A stretch of 64,000 bases of DNA from Poriferisodalis sp965204125 (GTDB lineage: Bacteria > Actinomycetota > Acidimicrobiia > Acidimicrobiales > Poriferisodalaceae): assembly GCF_965204125.1 (NCBI RefSeq), contig NZ_OZ241968.1, forward strand, positions 3,100,001-3,164,000, written 5' to 3'. Position 1 is the stretch's first letter; every line of letters starts with the position of its first letter. The notes beneath the pieces were generated by a model. It searched no databases. It was not told where the DNA came from and saw only the letters and a list, made by a program, of their open reading frames with translations. The position numbers and the translations under genes were made by a program. Shown in pieces: positions 50,395 through 59,083 of this stretch.

Positions 50395-51999
50395 TCAGGG
50401 GCGGACGGCGCGCTTGTTGGGGCGGCGGGCCAGCTCTTCGAGGACCGGCTGGGCCAGCTTCACGAAGGTGCAGGCCAGGCGCCGGGTCTCGCGTGGATCG
50501 ATGAGGTCGACGACATCGCCGTGCATCGCGGCCTTGAACGGCGAGCGGAGCCGCAGCAGCCGCTCCTCGATCATCTCCCGATGCGCCTCTGGATCGGGTG
50601 CCGCGTCGATCTCACGCCGGTACGCCGCCGCCACGCCGCCCTCGATAGGGATGCCGCCCCACTCCCCCGCAGGCCAACCGAAGCGCAGGTTGAGCGCATG
50701 CGGCAGGCCGATGCTGTTGGGCGCATCGGCGGCCACGCCGTAGGACTTGCGGACGTTGAACTCCACCTTGGGCACGCTCGCCTCCGCTGATGCAATCAAG
50801 GCACGCACGCCCCGGCGCATGGTGGCCTTGCGCTCAGCAGCAGAGCCCAGCATGAACCCGGGCATGTCCAGGAAGATCAGCATCGGCAGGTTGAACGCGT
50901 CGCACAGGTCCACGAAGTGCGCGTACTTGTCGGCGCCGTCGCCGTCCATAGCCCCGGCCAGCCGCATCGGATCGCTGCCGACCACCCCCACGCTGTAACC
51001 GTCGAGCCGGGCGAACCCGGTGATGATCGCTCCGGCGTAGTGGCGCCGCATCTCGAAGAACTCGCCGTTGTCGACGACGTGGCGGATGAGCGCCCGGGCG
51101 TCGTAGCCGGCTCGCCGGTTGGTGGGAATGATGTTCAGTAACTCCTCGGGCCGGCGATCAGGCGGGTCACCGGTGTCCACGCGAGGTGCCACATGCGCGG
51201 TCGTGTTGGGCAAGTACGAGAGGAACTGCCTGATCTGGTCGAACGCGTCCTCTTCGCTCTCGGCCACGTTGTCCACCTGGCCGCTCTCGTACACGTGCAT
51301 CCGGTAGCCGCCGAGTTCCTCCTTCGACAGCGTCTCACCGGTAGCCCGCTGCACCACTGGCGGGCCTGACGGGAAGATCTGCGACTGGCCCTTCACCATC
51401 ACCGTGAAGTGAGACATGAGCGCCGCAGCGGCGGGCCAGCCCGCGACCGAACCCATGATTCCCGCAGCCACCGGCACCTTGGTCAGCATTTCCACGCCTT
51501 GCCACCACATGTCGCCCTCCGGCAGCGCCATCTGGCCCGACTCCTCATCAGACCGTGAGCTGTGGCCGACGCCTTCGCGCAGCTGCACATAGGGGATGCC
51601 GTACGTGATGGCCAGCGGCTGGGCGAACTGGTGCGGGATCTTGTGGACGTTGTGGGGGCTGCCACCCGAGATCGTGAAATCGTCGCCGCCGATCGCCACC
51701 GGTCGCCCGTCGAGCTCGGCGAGGCCCATCACGTAGCCGCCGGGCGTGAACCCGATGATGTTGCCCTCGTCGTCGTACTCGGGGCCGCCCATGAGCCCAC
51801 CCATCTCAATGAACGTGCCCGGGTCGGCCATCTTGGCAATGCGTTCGCGCACCGTGTACCGACCGCCCTGGTGCTGGCGGTCGATGCGTTCAGGGCCACC
51901 CATCTCGGCCGCGAGCTCCTTGAGGTACGCGATCTCGGCGATCGCGTCCTCCCAGGACATCCCCGGCTTCCACGTCTCCCGATCCGGATCAACTGGCAT
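50395..51999 (-). CDS. acyl-CoA carboxylase carboxyltransferase subunit
   Basis: A 534-residue carboxyltransferase: GGRYTVRERIAKMADPGTFI, VAIGGDDFTISGGSPHNVHK, GIMGSVAGWPAAAALMSHFT and GPPVVQRATGETLSKEELGG; in the second half NLPMLIFLDMPGFMLGSAAE and LNLRFGWPAGEWGGIPIEGG. It belongs to the propionyl/acetyl-CoA carboxylase beta group, but the usual Gly-Gly-Ala-Tyr oxyanion strings are altered (GSVAGWPAAA, FGWPAGEWGG), so substrate may differ. No biotin-carrying gene is beside it; the alpha subunit at 28.8 kb could be shared. ATG 51999 has GGGGAG upstream. Confidence 0.85.
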   Translation of the reverse strand: MPVDPDRETWKPGMSWEDAIAEIAYLKELAAEMGGPERIDRQHQGGRYTVRERIAKMADPGTFIEMGGLMGGPEYDDEGNIIGFTPGGYVMGLAELDGRPVAIGGDDFTISGGSPHNVHKIPHQFAQPLAITYGIPYVQLREGVGHSSRSDEESGQMALPEGDMWWQGVEMLTKVPVAAGIMGSVAGWPAAAALMSHFTVMVKGQSQIFPSGPPVVQRATGETLSKEELGGYRMHVYESGQVDNVAESEEDAFDQIRQFLSYLPNTTAHVAPRVDTGDPPDRRPEELLNIIPTNRRAGYDARALIRHVVDNGEFFEMRRHYAGAIITGFARLDGYSVGVVGSDPMRLAGAMDGDGADKYAHFVDLCDAFNLPMLIFLDMPGFMLGSAAERKATMRRGVRALIASAEASVPKVEFNVRKSYGVAADAPNSIGLPHALNLRFGWPAGEWGGIPIEGGVAAAYRREIDAAPDPEAHREMIEERLLRLRSPFKAAMHGDVVDLIDPRETRRLACTFVKLAQPVLEELARRPNKRAVRP

Positions 52000-52156
52000 T
52001 GCGAACTCCCCGCTCGACGCCAACGAGTGATCTCGCTGCGATATGAGATCGAAGAGGAGGCTAGATGGGCACAGATGACGGGGTTCGGTGGCCGCAGTAA
52101 GTTTCGGCGGCGAGGCGCAGGCTTCTGGGCGCCGCTGAGACTGACAGGGGACCACG

Positions 52157-53257
52157 ATGGAATTGGGACTGTTCACCATGCCGAGCCACCCGCCCGAGCG
52201 CGACCTGCGCGAAGGATGGGAGTGGGATCTTCAGGTCATCGAGTGGGCCGATGAGTTCGGCTTCGGCGAAGCCTGGATCGGCGAGCATCACGCGGCCAAG
52301 TGGGAGCCGCATCCTGCGCCGGACCTGCTGACGCTCGCCGCATTGCAGCGCACGAAGTACATCCGCATCGGCCCCGGCGGCTTCCTGATGCCCTACTACC
52401 ACCCGGCCGAGCTGGCGAACCGCATCTCGCTGCTCGACCACATTTCGCAAGGCCGGCTGAACTTCGGCGTGGCCGCAAGCGGGCTCCCGAGCGACTGGGA
52501 GATGTTCGGGGTGGACGGCATGGCCGGCGAGAACCGCGAGATGACCCAGGAATCGGTTGAGTTCATCATGAACCTGTGGACTCAAGAGCCGGGCTGGACC
52601 CATGAAGGCAAACACTGGAAAGGCGCGGTGCCCCACGGCATGCCCGACATGGAGCTCGTGCAGCACCTCAAGCCCTTGCAGCAACCTCACCCGCCGATCG
52701 GCGTCGCCGGGCTGAACTCGCCCTCGCCGACGCTGGAGATGGCCGGCGAGAAGGGCTGGCTGCCCCTCAGCTTGAATCTGAATCCGCAGTACGTCAGTGG
52801 CCACTGGGACTCCTATGAGGCGGGGGCGAAGCGAGCGGGCCGTGAGGCGCACCGCAGCGACTGGCGCATGGTGCGCGAAGTCTTCGTCGCCCCGACCGAC
52901 GAGGAGGCCTGGGAGCTGTCCTACGGCGGGATGATGGGCCGGATGATGACCGATTACTTCATCCCGCTGCTCGGCGCTTTCGACTTCCACAAGTTCCTCA
53001 TCGACGAGCGCAACCCGCCTGCGGACGGTGTCGTCACCGTGGAGTACTGCGCCCGCAACAACTGGTTCGTAGGTTCGCCGCAGACCGTCGCCGAGAGCAT
53101 CGAGAAGGTGTACGCCGACGTCGGCGGCTTTGGTCACCTGCTGCTGTTCTGCTTCGACTACTCCGAAACACCGGAGTCTGCCGAGGCATGGCGCCGCTCG
53201 ATGGACCTGCTCGCCAACGATGTCATGCCACGGGTGGCACACCTCACCGGAGACTGA
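52157..53257 (+). CDS. luciferase-like flavin monooxygenase
   Basis: A 366-residue bacterial-luciferase-type protein: MELGLFTMPSHPPERDLREG, FGFGEAWIGEHHAAKWEPHP, IGPGGFLMPYYHPAELANRI, SQGRLNFGVAASGLPSDWEM and PIGVAGLNSPSPTLEMAGEK. The length and EHH-motif fit FMN monooxygenases that work with a separate reductase. A LimB-like terpene or ketone oxygenation is conceivable but not shown. AGGGGA precedes ATG 52157. It is 70 bp before the Rieske oxygenase and could be the first gene of that operon. Confidence 0.85.
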   Translation: MELGLFTMPSHPPERDLREGWEWDLQVIEWADEFGFGEAWIGEHHAAKWEPHPAPDLLTLAALQRTKYIRIGPGGFLMPYYHPAELANRISLLDHISQGRLNFGVAASGLPSDWEMFGVDGMAGENREMTQESVEFIMNLWTQEPGWTHEGKHWKGAVPHGMPDMELVQHLKPLQQPHPPIGVAGLNSPSPTLEMAGEKGWLPLSLNLNPQYVSGHWDSYEAGAKRAGREAHRSDWRMVREVFVAPTDEEAWELSYGGMMGRMMTDYFIPLLGAFDFHKFLIDERNPPADGVVTVEYCARNNWFVGSPQTVAESIEKVYADVGGFGHLLLFCFDYSETPESAEAWRRSMDLLANDVMPRVAHLTGD

Positions 53258-53327
53258 ACCTGCGCAAACGCTGAGTGCTGCCTCGGCCCGACGAGTCCGG
53301 CGACTGGGACGAATACAGTGACAAGCC

Positions 53328-54527
53328 ATGGTGTCGGCACCGCGAGCGGCCACTTCGCCAGCACTTCGGACGCTTCGAACGGAGGCCGAGGCGCTGGTTG
53401 AGCTCGGTCGGCGCCGCATCTCCCAGTATTCGGGTATCGGTGCGCGGCGTGCGGCCCGACGGCCGCCGATCTGGCCGCCGGTCCCAGAACTGCCCAAGGG
53501 CGACCCCCGTCTCGGACTGCGGGATCGCTGGTACCTGCTGGGTGTGGCCGATCTGGTCGGCAGCCAGCCGGTGCCGACACGCCTACTCGGCGAGGACCTG
53601 GTGGCGTGGCGCGACGGTGACGGCGCGGTACGACTTATGGCCGACCTGTGTCCGCACCGGGGCGCCCGGCTGTCGGTCGGCGATGTCGTCGGCGGCCAGT
53701 TGCAGTGCGCGTATCACCACTGGCGGTTCGACGGCGATGGCCAGTGCATATCGGTGCCGTCCCAGGGTGGCGCCTGCTCGCTGGCGGAGCGCACCCGCGT
53801 CAGCGTGAGCTATCCCGTCCGTGAGCAGGCCGGCTATCTGTGGGCGTGGATCGGCGAGAACGAGCCTGCCCCGCTCAAGCTTCCGCCTGAGTTCACCGAC
53901 GAGCGCTACTCGACGTTTCCCGAAACCGTGGAATGGGGCGCGAACTGGCTGCTGGCGCTCGAGAACCTCGTGGATCTGATGCACGCGCCGTTCCTGCACG
54001 CCCGCTCGATCACCCTCAACGAGGGGATCACCAACGACCGGGTGGTGGTCGACGATCACGACGACGGCTTCGAGGTCCGCCGGCGAGACCAGGCGGGCAC
54101 CAACTTCGACTGGATCGACATCCACACCGGCGAGCTTGCGTACGTCCGCTTGGACATCCCGCTGCCGCCCAGCGCCGGGCCCGGTCCGCCGCTGCGGATC
54201 CTGGGATTCCTGACCCCGCGTGACAATGCCGCGACGCTCGTGCACTTTCCCCGATTCCGTGCGGTGTCGGGCCGCGAGCGTCGTATCTGGCGGACGCTGT
54301 ACCGGCTGCGCCTGCGCGGCACCCACCTGCACGTGCTCAATCAAGACAAGGAGATGCTGGAGGGCCTGCGCACCGTCGAGGAAGCCCGCCGCGACGAGCA
54401 CCTCGCCCAGGCTGACCGGCCCGTGGTGCACCTGCGTCGGGCGCTCGAGCCGGACTTCGAGGCGCAACGGCAGCGTTTCGGCCTCGACGAGCCGACGCCC
54501 CCGGAACCTCTTGCCCTGGCTGACTGA
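53328..54527 (+). CDS. Rieske-type non-heme iron oxygenase, alpha subunit
   Basis: A 399-residue ring-hydroxylating oxygenase component. The Rieske [2Fe-2S] motif is CPHRGARL (Cys108, His110) and CAYHHWRF (Cys127, His130). The mononuclear iron region is ENLVDLMHAPFLHA, with two His and the bridging Asp. It should hydroxylate or demethylate a cytoplasmic substrate, with electrons from a reductase not found here. The pattern fits the group that includes vanillate demethylase and 3-ketosteroid hydroxylase. TACAGT lies eight bases before ATG 53328. It heads or follows in the catabolic operon to 62.3 kb. Confidence 0.9.
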   Translation: MVSAPRAATSPALRTLRTEAEALVELGRRRISQYSGIGARRAARRPPIWPPVPELPKGDPRLGLRDRWYLLGVADLVGSQPVPTRLLGEDLVAWRDGDGAVRLMADLCPHRGARLSVGDVVGGQLQCAYHHWRFDGDGQCISVPSQGGACSLAERTRVSVSYPVREQAGYLWAWIGENEPAPLKLPPEFTDERYSTFPETVEWGANWLLALENLVDLMHAPFLHARSITLNEGITNDRVVVDDHDDGFEVRRRDQAGTNFDWIDIHTGELAYVRLDIPLPPSAGPGPPLRILGFLTPRDNAATLVHFPRFRAVSGRERRIWRTLYRLRLRGTHLHVLNQDKEMLEGLRTVEEARRDEHLAQADRPVVHLRRALEPDFEAQRQRFGLDEPTPPEPLALAD

Positions 54528-54577
54528 TGCCGGGCCTCACGTAACCTGCGACCGCCGACCACCACAGGACACCAACG

Positions 54578-55087
54578 ATGACCCAGACCGCCGCCGGAGC
54601 TGCCGAGCTGGAGGCTCGGATCGACGACATGTGCGCCATGCGCGACAGCCGGCGCGAGGACTGGGACACTTTGGCGTTTCAGACCAAGGCAGGCCCGCAG
54701 TACCGGCGCGCGCAGATCCGCTACATCGGCTCGGGCGGCACCGGCAACCACGAGGGTGACGAGCGGGCGCTGGCCGCCGAGCACTTCACCTTCTCCAACA
54801 TGCTGCTGCCGCCGGGCGCCGAAGGCCCTGAGCACACCCACCACGACGTGGAGGAAGCGTTCTTCGTGCTCGAAGGCGAGCTCGAGGTAACAATCCACGA
54901 CGGCGATGACTCCGCCAGCCGGCTGCTCGGCTACCGCGATCTCATCAAGATCCCGGCGGGCACTGCTCGATCGCTGCGCAATGTGGGCAAAACAGACGCT
55001 CTGTTCGTCGTCATGCTGGGTGCATCGAAGCCCCAGCTGCCCACCTATCCCCCGCACTCCCCCATGGCGGGGATCACGCGGGACTGA
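54578..55087 (+). CDS. cupin-domain protein
   Basis: A 169-residue single cupin. The metal-binding motif 1 is PPGAEGPEHTHHDVEEAFFV then LEGELEV, and motif 2 lies in RDLIKIPAGTARSLRNVGKT. Motif 1 has the His pair and Glu; motif 2 lacks the usual His, so metal binding may be weaker. A dioxygenase, isomerase or sensor role is possible. It is 50 bp after the Rieske gene and 24 bp before the SDR. Confidence 0.8.
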   Translation: MTQTAAGAAELEARIDDMCAMRDSRREDWDTLAFQTKAGPQYRRAQIRYIGSGGTGNHEGDERALAAEHFTFSNMLLPPGAEGPEHTHHDVEEAFFVLEGELEVTIHDGDDSASRLLGYRDLIKIPAGTARSLRNVGKTDALFVVMLGASKPQLPTYPPHSPMAGITRD

Positions 55088-55111
55088 ATCGTCAGCGCGA
55101 CCGGCTCCAGC

Positions 55112-55861
55112 ATGAGCCTGCACGGTCGCCGCGTCGTCGTCACCGGCGCCGGGCGCGGTCTCGGCGAAGCCATGGCGCGTGCGATTGCAGCCGAGGGCGG
55201 GTCGGTTGTCGTGGCCGAGCAGGTACCCGAGCGCGGCGAGCGGGTCACGAGCGACATCAGGTCTGCCGGCGGTGCTGCCGAGTTCGTCCCGACCGATGTG
55301 AGCGACGAGTCGTCGGTCGCCGATCTCGCAGCTCATGTCTCGGGCAGCGGCGGCCTCTGGGGCGTCGTCAACAACGCCGGCCTGGCCGACGCCGTGGGCG
55401 GCAAGACGTTCTGGGACATCACGCCCGACGAGTGGGACCGCATTCACACGACCAACGCTCGGGGGCCGTGGCTGGTGAGCCGGGCGCTCGCCCCGCAGAT
55501 GATCGGCGCAGGCGAAGGCCGGATCGTCAACATCGCCTCGGATGCGGCGCTGTACGGATCGCCGCGGCTTGCGCACTACATCGCCTCGAAGGGAGCGCTT
55601 ATCGCTCTGACACGGGCCATGGCACGAGAACTGGGAGACCACGGCATCACCGTGAACGCTGTGGCACCAGGGCTGACAGAAGGACCCTCGGCCGAGAGGA
55701 TCCCTGCGGAGCGACATGCTCTGTACGCCGCCAACCGGGCCATCAGCCGGCCCCAGCAGCCGGAGGACGTGACTGGCGCAGTCACGTTCCTGCTGTCCGA
55801 AGACGCCGGCTATATCACCGGTCAGACCATCGTCGTTGACGGCGGCTTCGTGATGCCATGA
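55112..55861 (+). CDS. short-chain dehydrogenase/reductase
   Basis: A 249-residue SDR: VVVTGAGRGLGEAMARAIAA, NNAG at 87-90, catalytic Ser143 (IASDAAL), Tyr156 and Lys160 (YIASK), and the family end DAGYITGQTIVVDGGFVMP. It is probably NAD-dependent (VVAEQ after strand 2). It should oxidise a hydroxylated pathway intermediate. The stop overlaps the start of the ThDP enzyme (ATGA). Confidence 0.9.
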   Translation: MSLHGRRVVVTGAGRGLGEAMARAIAAEGGSVVVAEQVPERGERVTSDIRSAGGAAEFVPTDVSDESSVADLAAHVSGSGGLWGVVNNAGLADAVGGKTFWDITPDEWDRIHTTNARGPWLVSRALAPQMIGAGEGRIVNIASDAALYGSPRLAHYIASKGALIALTRAMARELGDHGITVNAVAPGLTEGPSAERIPAERHALYAANRAISRPQQPEDVTGAVTFLLSEDAGYITGQTIVVDGGFVMP

Positions 55862-57528
55862 GTGACGGACCCGCTCGCAACGGCGGCGACTTGCTCGTCG
55901 AGGTGCTGAGGACACTCGACGTCGAGGCTGCGTTCGGCGTGGTGAGCGTGCACAACCTGCCGCTGGTTGATGCCCTGACGCATCAGCTGCGATGGGTGCC
56001 CACCCGCAGCGAGGCAGCAGCCGTCAACGCCGCCGACGGCTACGCCCGCGTGAACCGCACACCTGGCTGCGCAGTCACCTCCACCGGCACCGGTGCAGCA
56101 AATGCAGCCGGTGCACTTGTCGAGGCCCTGACCGCGGGCACGCCGGTACTCCACGTCACCGGCCAGATTCCCAGCGAATACCTAGGGCGCGGCCGTGGTG
56201 TGATCCATGAGACCCGGGACCAGCTCGGGCTGCTGCAGGCCTGCTCGGTGTCCGCGGCAACCATCGGAGCAGATGCGCTGTCCAATTTCGCTGCGGCTGC
56301 CGGTCGTTTGGGCTGTCACCCGCGTGGACCGGTCAGCCTGGAGTGGCCGATCGACCTGCAGTACGGCGAAACGACCCCGTTCGAGCCACAGACGGGAGGC
56401 ACTGCGGCGTTCTCGTCAGGTTCGGTCGAAATGCCCGAATCTGACGATGCCGCGCTGGATCGGGCCGTCGAACTCATCGCAACTGCGGAACGGCCGCTGG
56501 TGTGGGCGGGCGGCGGTGCGGTCGGCTGCGGGGAACAGATCGACGATCTGCTGCGACAGACCGGCGCCGGCCTGTTCACCTCCAACGCCGGTCGGGGCGT
56601 GCTGCCCGAGACCGACGACCGGGTTATCGGCAACTTCGCGGCTTCGGCGGCGGGTGCCGAGTTGCTGGCCGAGGCCGACTTGCTGGTCTCGGTCGGTACG
56701 CACTTCCGCTCCAACGAGACCCGCAGCTACCGGCTCGCCATGCCGCCGGTGCACATCCAGATCGATGTCGACTCCGCTGCGGTCGGGCGGGCGTACCCGG
56801 CCGATGTCGGGATCGTGGGCGAGGCCGGCGTCGTGCTCGATGCGCTCGGCCAACGACTCGCCAACAGCCGGCCGCGGACGACACCATCGTGGAGCGCTGC
56901 AATCACCGCTACTCGAGAGCAGTGCAGAGAGCAGCTGCGCCGCGACATCGGGCCCTATTCGAAGATCTGCGACATCATGACGAGCGTGCTCAGCGATGGG
57001 GCACCTCGTGTCCGCGACATCACCATCCCGAACAGCTCGTGGGGCAACCGCCTGCTGCCGATCATCGACCCCGCCACCAACGTGGTGCCCCGCGGCGGCG
57101 GTATCGGTCAGGCTGTGGGAATGTCGATCGGCGCCGCAGTCGCCCGTCCCACTGAGCCGACCATGGTGATGGTCGGCGACGGCGGTCTTGCGCCGCAGCT
57201 CGGCGAGCTGGCCACCCTCGCCCAGGAGAACCTGCCGGTCACAGTCGTGGTCTTCGACGACCGCGGCTACGGCGTGCTGCGCAACACGCAGGACCGACAC
57301 CTCGGCCGGCGCTCGGGCGTCGATCTGTTGGCCCCTGATCTTGCTTCGGCAGCAACGGCATTCGACATGGGCTATTCCGATGCGTTAACGCCTGACGACT
57401 TCGCCCGTGCGTTCGAGGCAGCCATGAATGCGGGAAGCCCGCAGTTGATCCGGGTGGACTGCGAGGCACTCGGACCGATGCCGGTGCCGTTCGTGCCGCC
57501 GGTCGAGATGCCTTCGGTGGACCGATGA
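55858..57528 (+). CDS. ThDP-dependent enzyme (acetolactate synthase/benzoylformate decarboxylase-like)
   Basis: A 556-residue three-domain ThDP enzyme. The N-terminal domain holds catalytic Glu52 (SEAAAVNAADGYAR) and STGTGAANAAGALVEALTAG; the middle is a DHS-like Rossmann domain (ERPLVWAGGGAVGCGEQIDD); the C-terminal domain has the cofactor motif GDGGLAPQLGELATLAQENL ending VVFDDRGYGVLRNT, where Asp replaces the usual second metal-ligand Asn. GGGIGQAVGMSIGAAVA resembles the benzoylformate decarboxylase group. A 2-oxoacid decarboxylation or carboligation is likely; the resulting aldehyde could feed the molybdenum hydroxylase next door. This link is inference. Confidence 0.88.
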   Translation: MSDGPARNGGDLLVEVLRTLDVEAAFGVVSVHNLPLVDALTHQLRWVPTRSEAAAVNAADGYARVNRTPGCAVTSTGTGAANAAGALVEALTAGTPVLHVTGQIPSEYLGRGRGVIHETRDQLGLLQACSVSAATIGADALSNFAAAAGRLGCHPRGPVSLEWPIDLQYGETTPFEPQTGGTAAFSSGSVEMPESDDAALDRAVELIATAERPLVWAGGGAVGCGEQIDDLLRQTGAGLFTSNAGRGVLPETDDRVIGNFAASAAGAELLAEADLLVSVGTHFRSNETRSYRLAMPPVHIQIDVDSAAVGRAYPADVGIVGEAGVVLDALGQRLANSRPRTTPSWSAAITATREQCREQLRRDIGPYSKICDIMTSVLSDGAPRVRDITIPNSSWGNRLLPIIDPATNVVPRGGGIGQAVGMSIGAAVARPTEPTMVMVGDGGLAPQLGELATLAQENLPVTVVVFDDRGYGVLRNTQDRHLGRRSGVDLLAPDLASAATAFDMGYSDALTPDDFARAFEAAMNAGSPQLIRVDCEALGPMPVPFVPPVEMPSVDR

Positions 57529-57547
57529 CCACTCGCGCAACCGACAG

Positions 57548-59083
57548 ATGTCGGGACAAGCTGCGGTGAGCGTGGAGCCAGGATCCTCAGCGGGTCCGTC
57601 ATCGAGCGGGCTGATCTCGCGTAGCCACCTGGGTATCGAACCGTTCACGCTGACCCGGCCGGCGTCGCTGGCCGACGCGGCGGCCGGCGTAGCAAACGGG
57701 GCGTGGGCACACGCGGGCGGCATCGACGTTGCTCAGCGCCTGCGGAACGGCGAATCGACCGAGTCCATGGTGCCGCTAGGTGGCCTCGAGACGCTCACCG
57801 AGATCTCGCTGCGTGACGGCGCGCTGTTCATCGGGGCGGCAGTCACGCACGCCGGCATCGAATCCGACGCGCTCGTGCGTGCCCATCGGCCTGATCTGGC
57901 TGCCGCGTGGCGAACGATCGGCAACATACGCATCCGCACCGCCGGCACCGTCGGCGGCAACCTCATGTCGCTTGACGCCGGCTACGACGCGGCACCGATC
58001 CTTGCAGCGGCAGGCGCCGAGCTGATCTTCCTCGACCCCGGCGGCACCGAGCAGCGCTGCTCGGTGGCCGATCGGGCCGCGGGCAGGCTGCTGGTGGGCT
58101 GCGAGGTGCCGCTTGAAGGCCGTGTCGTGTACGACCGATCGCTCAAGCCGGTCGCCTCGGTGGCCGTCGGCGATCGGTACACCGCCATCGGCTGCGCGTA
58201 TCGCAACGTCGAGATCATCGAACTCGAGTTCGATGCCAACAGCGCTGAGAGAGCCGACGGTGCCCACGGCACCGATGGAACTGTCGATCTCGACGCCGTG
58301 CGTGCAGCATTGGACTTGCTCGGCGAGCCGCTGGATGACGCCAATGCCTCATCCGGATACCGGCGCCGCGTGATCGAGGTACTCATCGAGCGCTGCGTGC
58401 AAGCGCACGCAGCAGGTGCGCCAGCGAGCCCCGGCGATGATGCCGGACAACTGTCTCCCGGCGACGATGCCCGGCGTGAGAGCGCGGCGCCGACAGGGCA
58501 ACCCGGCCAAGCGACAACACGACGAGGCGACGGTCATACGGCCGGCAACGCCGGCTCAGTGGATCTTCAGATGCACTTGAACGGCAGCCCATTCGAGGCT
58601 GCTGCACCGGTCTCGGAGATGCTGGTTGACACGATCCGCTCCCGGGCCGGCCTCCGTGGCACTCGCGTCGGCTGCGATCAGGCCGTCTGCGGTGCCTGCA
58701 CGGTGCTGGTCGACGGTCTGCCCACGGCGTCGTGCTCCACGTTCGCTTGGCAGGCCGCCGGGTGCGACATTCACACGATCGAGGCGGCCAACGAGGGCGC
58801 CGTCGTCAAGCCGACCGAGAGCCTTCCCGCCGTCGTGCGCGAGGTGCAGCATGCGTTCGCCGAGACCAGCGCATTCCAGTGCGGCTACTGCACACCTGGC
58901 CTGATCCTCACGGCCAGCTCCTTGCTGGCGCACCATCCGGATCCCGACCGCAGCACGATGGTGGACTGGCTCGACTCGAATGTGTGCCGCTGCACCGGCT
59001 ACCTGATGGTGATCGAAGCGGTCGAGGCGGCGGGGGCTGCACTGCGTGACCGGACCGACGCACACCCCGAACCGGCGACATGA
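57548..59083 (+). CDS. molybdenum hydroxylase FAD and [2Fe-2S] subunits fused in reverse order
   Basis: A 511-residue fusion. Residues about 30-280 are the FAD (CoxM/XdhB-like) domain: AHAGGIDVAQRLRNG and IRIRTAGTVGGNLMSLD. A low-complexity linker (about 285-340) repeats SPGDDA. Residues about 340-495 are the [2Fe-2S] (CoxS/XdhC-like) domain: VGCDQAVCGACTVLVDG, CGYCTPGL and NVCRCTGY supply all eight cluster cysteines. Known fused XdhA proteins carry the iron-sulfur part first; here it is last. It should pass electrons from the Mo subunit that overlaps its stop (ATGA). Confidence 0.92.
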   Translation: MSGQAAVSVEPGSSAGPSSSGLISRSHLGIEPFTLTRPASLADAAAGVANGAWAHAGGIDVAQRLRNGESTESMVPLGGLETLTEISLRDGALFIGAAVTHAGIESDALVRAHRPDLAAAWRTIGNIRIRTAGTVGGNLMSLDAGYDAAPILAAAGAELIFLDPGGTEQRCSVADRAAGRLLVGCEVPLEGRVVYDRSLKPVASVAVGDRYTAIGCAYRNVEIIELEFDANSAERADGAHGTDGTVDLDAVRAALDLLGEPLDDANASSGYRRRVIEVLIERCVQAHAAGAPASPGDDAGQLSPGDDARRESAAPTGQPGQATTRRGDGHTAGNAGSVDLQMHLNGSPFEAAAPVSEMLVDTIRSRAGLRGTRVGCDQAVCGACTVLVDGLPTASCSTFAWQAAGCDIHTIEAANEGAVVKPTESLPAVVREVQHAFAETSAFQCGYCTPGLILTASSLLAHHPDPDRSTMVDWLDSNVCRCTGYLMVIEAVEAAGAALRDRTDAHPEPAT

